From the NCBI GenBank assembly GCA_945982035.1, contig CAMFRO010000003.1, forward strand, positions 1 through 45,088: DNA of 45,088 nt, in the 5' to 3' direction. Shown here piece after piece: positions 30,107 through 38,696 of this stretch. The first letter of the stretch is position 1. Each line of letters starts with the position of its first letter. A program made the position numbers and the translations under genes. Below the pieces are notes generated by a model, which was not told where the DNA came from, searched no databases, and saw nothing but the letters and a program-made list of their open reading frames with translations. The DNA is from an uncultured Clostridia bacterium (GTDB lineage Bacteria > Bacillota > Clostridia > Oscillospirales > Acutalibacteraceae).

Positions 30107-30874
30107 GTGCAGTATAATAAGGTGGAAATTTGCGGAATTAATACCTCACAGCTTAATGTTATGAAGGAGGAGGAAAAAATCAGGCTTCTAAAGCTTGCCC
30201 ACGACGGCGACAAATCTGCCAGAGATAAACTGATAGAGGGTAATCTTCGCCTTGTGCTCAGCGTTGTTCAGCGTTTCTCAAATCGGGGTGAAAATATGGA
30301 CGATTTGTTTCAGGTGGGCGTTATAGGATTGATTAAGGCAATAGATAATTTTAATCTTGATTTGAATGTGCGTTTTTCCACCTACGCCGTGCCTATGTGT
30401 ATAGGCGAAATACGCCGTTACCTTAGGGACGATAATGCTGTCAGGGTTTCTCGCTCAATGCGTGATACGGCATACAAGGCAATGCAGGTTAAGGAAAAGC
30501 TCACCAATGAGTACGGCAAGGAGCCTACTGTGGAGCAAATCGCCAAGGAGCTTGATATGAAAAAAAGCGACGTTGTTCTCGCTCTTGAGGCAATTGTTGA
30601 TCCTGTTTCACTTTATGAGCCTGTATATTCCGACGGTGGTGATACTATATATGTAATGGACCAGGTGGGCGACAGTAATACCGACACCGACTGGATAGAC
30701 GAAATAATGATAAAGGACGAAATCAAAAAGCTTGATGACCGTGAACGCAATATAATGTACCTGCGCTTTATGCAGGGCAAAACACAAATGGAGGTCGCTA
30801 AAGAAGTGGGCATCTCTCAAGCCCAAGTCAGCCGATTAGAGAAAAATGCACTTAAAAGAATTAAAGGACAATAA
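30107..30874 (+). CDS. sigG: Sporulation sigma factor SigG
   Basis: QYNKVEICGINTSQLNVMKEEEK...; likely GTG start at 30107 after AAAGG (ORF track starts at 30098). Confidence 0.9.
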   Translation: MQYNKVEICGINTSQLNVMKEEEKIRLLKLAHDGDKSARDKLIEGNLRLVLSVVQRFSNRGENMDDLFQVGVIGLIKAIDNFNLDLNVRFSTYAVPMCIGEIRRYLRDDNAVRVSRSMRDTAYKAMQVKEKLTNEYGKEPTVEQIAKELDMKKSDVVLALEAIVDPVSLYEPVYSDGGDTIYVMDQVGDSNTDTDWIDEIMIKDEIKKLDDRERNIMYLRFMQGKTQMEVAKEVGISQAQVSRLEKNALKRIKGQ

Positions 30875-30902
30875 ATAGGATTAATATAATGTGATTTTTG
30901 AC

Positions 30903-30927
30903 GGGTTCGGATTATTGCCGTTACCCT
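30903..30927. repeat. 25-nt hairpin motif, copy 2
   Basis: gggttcggattattgccgttaccct; 24/25 identical to 17336-17360. Confidence 0.7.
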
Positions 30928-30948
30928 AAGATTTATCGTATTAAGTAA

Positions 30949-30977
30949 TTGACGAAAAAATGTTTTTGTTATATAAT
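30949..30977 (+). promoter_or_regulatory. Sigma-A promoter TTGACG-N17-TATAAT
   Basis: ttgacg aaaaaatgtttttgtta tataat. Confidence 0.8.
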
Positions 30978-31080
30978 ATCACCGCACTGTATCCGCAGAG
31001 GAAAAAATGATTTCTCGGAGCGGCTTGCTTTTTGTGTTGGCAGGCTGTTTTTGGAACGGTAGCAGAAAGGAAAACTCAAT

Positions 31081-31662
31081 ATGAAGCAAAACACAAAAAA
31101 AGTCGTAGGACTCGGACTGTTCACGGCGATTGTGGTGGTACTGCAGCTACTTGGCAGCGTCATCAAATTCGGACCGTTTTCAGTCTCACTTGTACTCATT
31201 CCCATCGTTGTGGGAACAGCAATCTACGGCGTCGGAGCAGGAGCCTGGCTGGGACTTGTATTCGGCGTAACGGTGCTGGCGTCAGGCGATGCGGCGGCAT
31301 TTCTTACGGTAAATGCAATCGGTACCGTAATCACTGTACTGCTTAAGGGTACTCTTGCCGGTACATTTGCAGGGCTTGTTTACAAAGCACTTGAGAGGTT
31401 TAACAAATACCTTGCCGTTATTGCGGCGGCAGTTGCTTGCCCGGTGATGAACACAGGTGTATTTCTGTTAGGATGTCAGTTGTTCTTCCTTGATACAGTT
31501 AAAGGATGGGCGGCAGCGGCAGGAATGGACAATGTGGGTACATATATGATTGTCGGTCTTGTGGGACTTAATTTTGTATTTGAACTTGTTGCCAACATTG
31601 TTTTAGGTCCTGTGGCGGTAAGAATTATAAATATAGGAAAAAAAGAGAATAAAAAAGTATAA
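31081..31662 (+). CDS. ECF transporter S component (substrate unassigned)
   Basis: 193 aa, six hydrophobic segments; LGLFTAIVVVLQLLGSVIKFGPFSVSLVLIPIVVGTAIYGVGAGAWLGLVFG. Confidence 0.82.
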   Translation: MKQNTKKVVGLGLFTAIVVVLQLLGSVIKFGPFSVSLVLIPIVVGTAIYGVGAGAWLGLVFGVTVLASGDAAAFLTVNAIGTVITVLLKGTLAGTFAGLVYKALERFNKYLAVIAAAVACPVMNTGVFLLGCQLFFLDTVKGWAAAAGMDNVGTYMIVGLVGLNFVFELVANIVLGPVAVRIINIGKKENKKV

Positions 31663-31666
31663 TAAA

Positions 31667-31700
31667 AAGGGTGGAGCAATTTAAGCTCCACCCGATTTTT
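31667..31700. terminator. Bidirectional intrinsic terminator
   Basis: gggtggagc-aatttaa-gctccaccc followed by gatttttgttttt, between convergent genes. Confidence 0.82.
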
Positions 31701-31704
31701 GTTT

Positions 31705-33303
31705 TTAATAATGCTCATCGTCAAGAACGGCGTGAGCGCATTTTATTCCGTCCACAGCGGCGGAAACTATGCCTCCTGCATATCCTGCACCTTCGCCGCA
31801 GGGGTACGCTCCGCAGATATTGCATTGCAAAAATTCATTGCGCAAAATGCGGACAGAGCTTGAGCTTCTTGTTTCCGGTGCCGTCAGTACGGCATCGTAC
31901 ATATTAAAGCCGTTCAGCTTCTTATCCATTTCAATAATAGCGGACTTCATTGTTTTAGAAACCTTTGAGGGCAGACATTCGTCAAGGCTTGTGTAGGTTA
32001 CTCCCGTGGGACAGGTAGGGTTTACACTGCCTGCTTCCTTAGACGGCTTGCCCTGAAGAAAATCACCCACCAACTGTGCCGGTGCACGGTAATCTGAGCC
32101 GGCAAGCTTAAAGGCGGTATTTTCAATTTCTCTTTGATAATAAATACCGGCAAGGGGATGGTCAGACGGAAAATCCACCGGGTCAATGCCCACAAGCAAT
32201 GCTGAATTTGCGTTTTCACCGTCACGGGCAAGAGAGCTCATACCGTTTACAATAACGCCCTCTTTTTCGCTGGCGGCGGCTACAACAGTACCACCGGGGC
32301 ACATACAAAATGTGTAAGCACCTCTTTCGTGAAGGCCGTGGCACGCTAATTTGTAATCGGCGGCGCCCAACTTGGGATGATTTGCAAATTTTCCGTACTG
32401 TGCCTTGTTGATAAGACTTTGAGGATGCTCAATTCTCGCTCCTACGGAAAACGGCTTTTGTATTATTTCAACACCCATATTGTAAAGCATTTCCACGGTG
32501 TCACGGGCACTGTGACCTATTGCAAGAATTACGCTGTCCGTTTCCATATCAAAAAGCTCGCCGTTATGAGAGTAGGTTATTCCGTGAACAAAATTGTTTG
32601 CAACAATAAGCCTCTCAAGCTTGTGTTCAAGCTTTACCTCGCCGCCTAATGACTCTATTTTTTTGCGTATATTTTTTACAACTATTGCAAGACGGTCGGT
32701 GCCGATATGAGGCTTTGATGAATACAGTATCTCCTCCGGAGCTCCTGCCTCGTACAGCTCCTCAAGTACCTTGCGTATAAACGGACTTTTTATTCCTGTG
32801 GTCAGCTTGCCGTCAGAAAATGTTCCCGCTCCGCCTTCGCCGAACTGAACATTTGATTCCTCGTTCAGCTTGCGCTTTGTCCAAAATTCGTTAACATCCT
32901 TTTGGCGTGCGTCTATATCCTTGCCACGCTCAAACACTATCGGTCTAAGCCCTGCCTGTGCTAAAATAAGCCCTGCAAACATACCTGCCGGTCCAAAGCC
33001 TACAACCACGGGACGAAACTGCGATGTTCGTTTGCTTTCGGGTATTTCGTATTTGTATGGTTTAACGCAGGAAACCTTGTTTGACTTGCATTTTGACACT
33101 ATTTGATTTTCATCAAGGGCAATGGTAACATCAACGCTGTATGTAAAATGAACATTGTCCTTTTTTCTTGCGTCAACGCTTTTTTTGTATATGGTTAATG
33201 TTTTAATGTATTTCTCGTTGATTTTTAGAATTTTTGCCGCCTTTGCTTTAAGCAAGGCTTCGTCTTCGTCAAGTGATAAATTAATTTCGTTTATTCTTAT
33301 CAT
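31705..33303 (-). CDS. FAD-dependent oxidoreductase (COG2509-like)
   Basis: RPVVVGFGPAGMFAGLILAQAGLRPIVFERGKDIDARQKDV, QFGEGGAGTFSDGKL, CPCGEGAGYAGGI-like end. Confidence 0.88.
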   Translation of the reverse strand: MIRINEINLSLDEDEALLKAKAAKILKINEKYIKTLTIYKKSVDARKKDNVHFTYSVDVTIALDENQIVSKCKSNKVSCVKPYKYEIPESKRTSQFRPVVVGFGPAGMFAGLILAQAGLRPIVFERGKDIDARQKDVNEFWTKRKLNEESNVQFGEGGAGTFSDGKLTTGIKSPFIRKVLEELYEAGAPEEILYSSKPHIGTDRLAIVVKNIRKKIESLGGEVKLEHKLERLIVANNFVHGITYSHNGELFDMETDSVILAIGHSARDTVEMLYNMGVEIIQKPFSVGARIEHPQSLINKAQYGKFANHPKLGAADYKLACHGLHERGAYTFCMCPGGTVVAAASEKEGVIVNGMSSLARDGENANSALLVGIDPVDFPSDHPLAGIYYQREIENTAFKLAGSDYRAPAQLVGDFLQGKPSKEAGSVNPTCPTGVTYTSLDECLPSKVSKTMKSAIIEMDKKLNGFNMYDAVLTAPETRSSSSVRILRNEFLQCNICGAYPCGEGAGYAGGIVSAAVDGIKCAHAVLDDEHY

Positions 33304-34423
33304 TATATCTGTTCTCTTCTTTTGAAATTATGCTGTTTGCGGCAATGATACCTGATGAAAAAGCAAAGTCAAGATTGTATCCGCCGCAGAAAAACTGGTT
33401 GTCCGTAAGCTCGCCAACGATGTACAGATTTTCATTTAGTGCGGATTCAAAATCGCCGTTAAGCTCAGTAAGACGAACACCGCCCTTTGTAATTTGTGCA
33501 AAGTCAAAGCCCTTTGTGCCGTTTATAATCAGCCTCCAGTTTTTCGCATAAGCCGCCGCCTTTTCACCGTTACCGCCGGACTGCTTGTTCAATACTGCAC
33601 AAAGCTTTCCAGGAAGAATACCCTTGAGAGAGCCGTATTTACTGTAATGCTCGGCAATCTCTATTTTGCTCATATCCGGTATAAAATCAATTACCGCCGT
33701 GCATTTTTCCTCACCGCTTTTGATTAAATCATCGTTGACGTATTCCGAAAGATTCATAACCGCAATTCCGGAAATGCCGTAATCGGTAAACAATAGCTCG
33801 CCGTATTCCTCACGCAGAATTTCACCGTTTATTTCAATTTTTATATTGCATTTGGTACGCAGACCTTTTAGTATGTGACAGTATTTTCCCGGAGATTTAA
33901 GCTGCACTAATGCGGGATGTAGGGGAGTTACGGTGTGTGAAAATTTCTTTGCGATTTTGTAGCCGCTTCCGTCGGAGCCCAGTCCCTTTTGGCTCATTCC
34001 GCCTGTTGCAAGCACCATATACTCTGCCATAAAAATACCCTTGTCGGTGTAGGCGTTGTACTTGTTAGCATATTTTTCAGTCCTGTAAACATCGCAGGAG
34101 GTGACGATTTCTATACCTAATCTTTCACATTCGTCACTCAGTAAATCCGCCACGGTTGAAGCTTGATTTGAATAGGGATAAACTCTGCCCTCCGTCTCCT
34201 CACGCATAACCAATCCCAACGATTCAAAAAAATCTCGTGTGATTTTGTAATGAGGTGCGTTTGTATTAGTGAGGTTGCATCTGCCGTTTCCTGTTGCCAG
34301 AATTTTTTTGCAGGGGGCGTCAAGATGCTCCAGTACTGTTATCTGTGCGTCGGGCAGGCCTTGCTTAATCCTTATACCGCAGGCAAGGCCGGAGGCTCCT
34401 GCTCCTATAATAATTACTCTCAT
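33281..34423 (-). CDS. BaiN/HI0933-family NAD(P)/FAD-dependent oxidoreductase
   Basis: MRVIIIGAGASGLACGIRIKQ..., ATGNGRCNLTN, ITKGGVRLTELN..., GELTDNQFFCGGYNLDFAFSSG. Confidence 0.9.
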   Translation of the reverse strand: MRVIIIGAGASGLACGIRIKQGLPDAQITVLEHLDAPCKKILATGNGRCNLTNTNAPHYKITRDFFESLGLVMREETEGRVYPYSNQASTVADLLSDECERLGIEIVTSCDVYRTEKYANKYNAYTDKGIFMAEYMVLATGGMSQKGLGSDGSGYKIAKKFSHTVTPLHPALVQLKSPGKYCHILKGLRTKCNIKIEINGEILREEYGELLFTDYGISGIAVMNLSEYVNDDLIKSGEEKCTAVIDFIPDMSKIEIAEHYSKYGSLKGILPGKLCAVLNKQSGGNGEKAAAYAKNWRLIINGTKGFDFAQITKGGVRLTELNGDFESALNENLYIVGELTDNQFFCGGYNLDFAFSSGIIAANSIISKEENRYNDKNKRN

Positions 34424-34630
34424 TGAGATACCTCGTGAGTGATAGCTTTTTTGTTTCGTTCTCTTTCTCATAATTTCCGCCTCCCCACTATGTTAATATA
34501 AAATGATGAAAAATGCAAACCATTTTTGATTTTAGAGTTTATATTACATAAAAATATTAAATTATAACATTGTATTACGTCAATATGCGCACAGTATAGG
34601 GCTGTATATAATGTTATTATAAAAAAATGC

Positions 34631-34659
34631 TTGACTATTATTTACTTATGTGGTATATT
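34631..34659 (+). promoter_or_regulatory. Sigma-A-like promoter TTGACT-N17-TATATT upstream of rpmG
   Basis: ttgact attatttacttatgtgg tatatt. Confidence 0.7.
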
Positions 34660-34788
34660 GTCATTACCTCGCAGTGGGTTTTATTTTTTTGCCTATTTTG
34701 TCAGGTCCGTTTATATGTGCATTGCGTGGCACATCAATAATCGGTCAGCGAGGGAGATTTGTATCGAAATTAATTAGGAGGTGCCCAA

Positions 34789-34938
34789 ATGAGAGTTAAA
34801 GTTACTTTAGCTTGCACTGAATGCAAACAACGCAATTACAACACAATGAAAAACAAGAAGAACACACCGGACAGACTTGAGATGAATAAGTATTGCCGGT
34901 TCTGTAAGAAGCACACTCTTCACAGAGAGACAAAGTAA
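34789..34938 (+). CDS. rpmG: 50S ribosomal protein L33 (zinc-ribbon type with four Cys)
   Basis: [49 protein letters not shown]; too short for the ORF track. Confidence 0.95.
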   Translation: MRVKVTLACTECKQRNYNTMKNKKNTPDRLEMNKYCRFCKKHTLHRETK

Positions 34939-34952
34939 CAGGAGGAATACCG

Positions 34953-35333
34953 ATGGCTGAAGAAAAAAAGACTTCTAAAAAAGCCGCCAAGGCAGAGTCT
35001 AAGAAGGCTGATAAAAAGTCAGACAAGAAAAAGTCTAAGAAAAACCCTTTCAAGTCTATCGCAAGTTTCTTCAAAAGTGTCAGAAGTGAGGGCAAAAAGG
35101 TTGTATGGCCCAAAGGCAAAGAGGTTCTGCGTAACTCACTCGTAGTTCTCCTTGTAGTAATTATAGTAGGTCTTGCAATTTACGGTGTTGACACAGTGCT
35201 TTCACTGGGTATGAAAGGTCTTAAGAGCCTTGCTACCACCACCGAATCAACATCCCAGTCCGAATCCTATGATACTACCACTACTACCGAGGCTCTTGAG
35301 GAGTCAACAACAGCAGATACTACGGCTGAATAA
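34953..35333 (+). CDS. secE: Preprotein translocase subunit SecE with Thr/Ser/acidic C-terminal extension
   Basis: FFKSVRSEGKKVVWPKGKEVLRNSLVVLLVVIIVGLAIYGVDTVLS, position between rpmG and nusG. Confidence 0.9.
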   Translation: MAEEKKTSKKAAKAESKKADKKSDKKKSKKNPFKSIASFFKSVRSEGKKVVWPKGKEVLRNSLVVLLVVIIVGLAIYGVDTVLSLGMKGLKSLATTTESTSQSESYDTTTTTEALEESTTADTTAE

Positions 35334-35348
35334 TTTAAGGAGGCCATT

Positions 35349-35873
35349 ATGGAAGAAGCAAAATGGTATGTTGCCCACACCTTTTCGGGTTATGAAAACA
35401 AGGTGGCTTCCGACATCAATATAGTTGTTGAAAACCGCAATTTACATGATCTTATTCAGGAGGTTGTTGTTCCTACCGAAACCGTTGTTGAGATTAAAGA
35501 GGACGGCACGAAAAAGGAAGTTGAAAGAAAAATTTTTCCGTCCTACGTCCTTATCAAAATGGTTATGAATGACGATACATGGTATATTGTGCGCAATACA
35601 AGAGGCTGCGCAGGTTTTGTAGGCCCCGAGGGTAAACCTGTTCCGTTAACGGAAGAAGAGGTAAGCAAGCTGGGCGTAGAAAAGGTTAAGGTTGAGGTTG
35701 CATATAAGGAAGGCGACCTGGTAAATGTAATAGACGGTCCTCTTGAGGGCTTTTCCGGCACAGTTGAATCAGTTGATGCCGAGAATAACAGTGTTCAGGT
35801 TACGATTTCTATGTTCGGCCGTGAAACATCTGTTGATTTTGAGCTTGACCAGCTTGAAAAGGTCAGCGATTAA
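35349..35873 (+). CDS. nusG: Transcription termination/antitermination protein NusG
   Basis: AKWYVAHTFSGYENKVASDI..., KOW motif YKEGDLVNVIDGPLEGFSGTV. Confidence 0.96.
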   Translation: MEEAKWYVAHTFSGYENKVASDINIVVENRNLHDLIQEVVVPTETVVEIKEDGTKKEVERKIFPSYVLIKMVMNDDTWYIVRNTRGCAGFVGPEGKPVPLTEEEVSKLGVEKVKVEVAYKEGDLVNVIDGPLEGFSGTVESVDAENNSVQVTISMFGRETSVDFELDQLEKVSD

Positions 35874-35925
35874 TTTAGTAATCAGCGGTATATCCGCATT
35901 TTACCGAACGGCGTTTGCCGTTTGA

Positions 35926-35958
35926 GTGGGAGGAGAAAGCTTCTCCGCCAATTACCAC
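35926..35958 (+). promoter_or_regulatory. Candidate L1-binding leader motif upstream of rplK
   Basis: gtgggaggagaaagcttctccgccaattaccac between nusG and rplK. Confidence 0.5.
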
Positions 35959-35979
35959 ATTATTTAGGAGGAAAAAATT

Positions 35980-36405
35980 ATGGCTCAAAAGGTTGTAGGT
36001 TTAATTAAACTTCAAATTCCTGCAGGCAAAGCAACACCTGCACCGCCGGTAGGTCCGGCTCTTGGTCAGCACGGTGTTAACATTATGGCATTCACTAAGG
36101 AGTTCAACGAAAGAACAAAGAATGACGCAGGTCTTGTAATTCCTGTTGTAATCACAGTTTACGAGGATCGTTCATTCACATTCATCACTAAGACTCCTCC
36201 GGCAGCAGTTCTTATCAAGAAGGCTTGCGGTATTGACAAGGCTTCCGGTGTTCCAAACAAGAACAAGGTTGCTACAATCAGCAAGGCAGATATTCAGAAA
36301 ATCGCAGAAACAAAGATGCCGGACCTTAATGCTGCAAGCATTGAAAGCGCTATGTCTATGATAGCAGGCACAGCACGCAGCATGGGTATCACAGTAGAAG
36401 ACTAA
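35980..36405 (+). CDS. rplK: 50S ribosomal protein L11
   Basis: [36 protein letters not shown]. Confidence 0.98.
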   Translation: MAQKVVGLIKLQIPAGKATPAPPVGPALGQHGVNIMAFTKEFNERTKNDAGLVIPVVITVYEDRSFTFITKTPPAAVLIKKACGIDKASGVPNKNKVATISKADIQKIAETKMPDLNAASIESAMSMIAGTARSMGITVED

Positions 36406-36413
36406 TTCCCCGT

Positions 36414-36439
36414 GTGGGAGGAAAAATCCGTTTAACCAC
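36414..36439 (+). promoter_or_regulatory. Candidate second L1-binding motif upstream of rplA
   Basis: gtgggaggaaaaatccgtttaaccac, similar to 35926-35958. Confidence 0.5.
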
Positions 36440-36454
36440 TGGAGGTAATTTATA

Positions 36455-37162
36455 ATGAAACACGGAAAAAAATATACAGACGGTGCAAAACTTATTGACC
36501 GCACCAATTTATACACATCAAGAGAAGCACTTGACCTTGTTGCACAGACAGCAAAGGCTAAGTTTGACGAAACCGTTGAGGTTCATGTACGTCTCGGTGT
36601 TGACTCACGTCACGCAGACCAGCAGGTAAGAGGCGCAGTTGTTCTTCCTAACGGTACAGGTAAAGACGTAAGAGTAGCAGTATTTGCTAAGGGCGACCTT
36701 GCAAAGGCAGCACAGGAGGCAGGCGCTGACTTCGTTGGCGACGCTGACCTTGTTCAGAAAATTCAGGGTGGCTGGATGGACTTTGACGTTGCTATCGCAT
36801 CTCCCGATATGATGGGATTTGTTGGCCGTCTCGGTAAGGTTCTCGGTCCTCGTGGCCTTATGCCTTCACCAAAAGCCGGTACAGTAACAATGGACGTTGC
36901 TAAGGCTGTTCAGGAAGCAAAGGCAGGTAAGATTGAGTACCGTCTTGATAAAACAAACATCATTCACTGCCCCATCGGCAAGGTATCCTTTGGTACCGAC
37001 AAGCTTCTTGAAAACTTCAATGCTCTCCTTGACGCAATCATCAAGGCTAAGCCTGAAGCTTCAAAGGGACAGTATATCAAATCCTGTGCAGTAGCTTCTA
37101 CTATGGGTCCCGGCGTACGCATCAATCCTAACAGAGTAGGCAGTGCTGCATCAGCAGAATAA
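36455..37162 (+). CDS. rplA: 50S ribosomal protein L1
   Basis: [16 protein letters not shown]..., [18 protein letters not shown]. Confidence 0.98.
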   Translation: MKHGKKYTDGAKLIDRTNLYTSREALDLVAQTAKAKFDETVEVHVRLGVDSRHADQQVRGAVVLPNGTGKDVRVAVFAKGDLAKAAQEAGADFVGDADLVQKIQGGWMDFDVAIASPDMMGFVGRLGKVLGPRGLMPSPKAGTVTMDVAKAVQEAKAGKIEYRLDKTNIIHCPIGKVSFGTDKLLENFNALLDAIIKAKPEASKGQYIKSCAVASTMGPGVRINPNRVGSAASAE

Positions 37163-37175
37163 TATAATTTAAGTA

Positions 37176-37204
37176 TTGACACGAGGTTTTCTTCGTGATA
37201 TAAT
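37176..37204 (+). promoter_or_regulatory. Sigma-A promoter TTGACA-N17-TATAAT upstream of the rplJL leader
   Basis: ttgaca cgaggttttcttcgtga tataat. Confidence 0.85.
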
Positions 37205-37210
37205 ACACAC

Positions 37211-37336
37211 GCTGTTCAACCAAAGACAGTAGGTGCCGTTATCGGCGTAAGTTTTACCGCCTACCGAGGAATGAGCATTATGTAATTTATTTGTATGTAA
37301 TGTTGTGCATTCTCGGTTCTCGGGAATGCACTTTTT
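37211..37336 (+). promoter_or_regulatory. L10 leader (ribosomal protein autoregulatory leader) with attenuator hairpin
   Basis: aaccaaagacagtaggtgccg...taccgcctaccgaggaatgagca, then gtgcattc/gaatgcac-ttttt at 37305-37336. Confidence 0.82.
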
Positions 37337-37398
37337 GTTTTGGATAACAGCTATCAAGTCCGTTATTTAAGCGGCAAATAATAATGGAGGTAAGCTAA

Positions 37399-37992
37399 AT
37401 GCCAAGTACAGCAGTTCTTGAAAAGAAAAAACAGCAGGTTGCTGAGCTTTCTGAAAGAATCAAAAATTCTTGTGCAGGCGTAGTTGTTGATTACAAGGGT
37501 ATCAACGTAGAGGACGACACAAAGTTAAGAAAAGAGCTTCGTGAAGCCGGCGTTGTATATACAGTAGTTAAGAATTCAATTCTTCAGCGTGCAGCCGAAG
37601 ATGCAGGCCTTGCTATAGATGATTCTGTTATTGAAGGCACAACAGCCGTAGCAACAAGTGTTGACGATTATGTTGCAGCAGCACGTATTCTTAACACTTA
37701 TGCAGAAGCACACGATAATTTCTCAATCAAAACAGGTTATCTTGACGGCGAAATTATTGATGACGCTAAAATTGTATCTCTTGCAAAATTACCGTCAAGA
37801 GAAGTTCTTCTTGCAACAGTTTGCAGCGTATTCAATGCTCCTATCGCAGCATTTGCCCGTGGTGTTCAGGCAATTGTTGATAAAGGCGGAGTAGAGGCTT
37901 GCGCAGGCGAAGCAAAGGCAGAGGAAGTTCCTGCAGTAGAGGAGGCTCCCGCAGAGGAAGCTCCTGCAGCAGAGGAAACAACCGCAGAATAA
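37399..37992 (+). CDS. rplJ: 50S ribosomal protein L10
   Basis: Downstream of the L10 leader; VVVDYKGINVEDDTKLRKELREAGVVYTVVKNSIL. Confidence 0.96.
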   Translation: MPSTAVLEKKKQQVAELSERIKNSCAGVVVDYKGINVEDDTKLRKELREAGVVYTVVKNSILQRAAEDAGLAIDDSVIEGTTAVATSVDDYVAAARILNTYAEAHDNFSIKTGYLDGEIIDDAKIVSLAKLPSREVLLATVCSVFNAPIAAFARGVQAIVDKGGVEACAGEAKAEEVPAVEEAPAEEAPAAEETTAE

Positions 37993-38031
37993 TTTATTTT
38001 ATCTTATTTAATTTTTACGGAGGAAAGAAAA

Positions 38032-38409
38032 ATGGCATCAGAAAAAGTTACAGCAATTGTTGAAGAGCTTAAAACTCTTACAGTTCTTGAGCTTTCAGAG
38101 CTCGTATCAGCAGTAGAGGAAGAATTCGGCGTAAGCGCTGCAGCAGCAGTAGCAGTAGCAGCACCGGCAGAAGGCGGCGCAGCAGCTGCTGAAGAGAAGT
38201 CGGAATTTGACGTAGTTCTTACAGACGTAGGCGCTAACAAGATTCAGGTTATCAAGGCTGTTCGTGAAGCAACAGGTCTTGGTCTTAAGGAAGCAAAGGC
38301 TATCGTTGACGGCGCTCCTGCAACTGTTAAGGAAGCAGTTCCTACCGCTGACGCTGAGGCTCTTAAAGAGGCTCTCACAGCAGCAGGCGCAACTGTTGAA
38401 CTTAAATAA
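38032..38409 (+). CDS. rplL: 50S ribosomal protein L7/L12
   Basis: [42 protein letters not shown]. Confidence 0.98.
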   Translation: MASEKVTAIVEELKTLTVLELSELVSAVEEEFGVSAAAAVAVAAPAEGGAAAAEEKSEFDVVLTDVGANKIQVIKAVREATGLGLKEAKAIVDGAPATVKEAVPTADAEALKEALTAAGATVELK

Positions 38410-38426
38410 TTTAGTTTACCTATATA

Positions 38427-38459
38427 TAAGAGGCTGTTTTTACAGTCTCTTATTTTTTT
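38427..38459 (+). terminator. Intrinsic terminator of rplJL
   Basis: ataagaggctgtttttacagtctcttatttttttg. Confidence 0.8.
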
Positions 38460-38476
38460 GCGTCAAGACAGGGCAT

Positions 38477-38513
38477 AATTATTTTTGAATACTGCCCGTA
38501 TTCAAAAATAATT
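38477..38513. repeat. Perfect 16-bp inverted repeat (hairpin)
   Basis: aattatttttgaatac-tgccc-gtattcaaaaataatt. Confidence 0.85.
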
Positions 38514-38565
38514 TAACAAAGTATTGGCGGAAAAGATTGTGTCAAAACCATACCGTTACCCTGTG

Positions 38566-38594
38566 TTGACAAATACGTTAAATTACAGTAAAAT
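38566..38594 (+). promoter_or_regulatory. Sigma-A promoter TTGACA-N17-TAAAAT
   Basis: ttgaca aatacgttaaattacag taaaat upstream of 38697. Confidence 0.7.
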
Positions 38595-38696
38595 TAAAAT
38601 GTTATGGACTTGTGAAAACCTTGTTTTCAGCGGAATTTTACAGGTCACTAATACCAAAACGGTAGAGAAACAGCACATTATCAGAGGAGAGCAAGA

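Noticed and set aside
30978-31080. THF riboswitch upstream of the ECF S component
   Set aside because: Considered because folT-like genes often carry it, but the conserved GGAGAGUAG and GCGUUAAGUG-type segments are not visible; kept only as an unassigned leader.
38470-38520. Third copy of the structured repeat
   Set aside because: A hairpin is present but the AAGGCACAAAA.GCAG / TTTTAAC.CAG core is missing.
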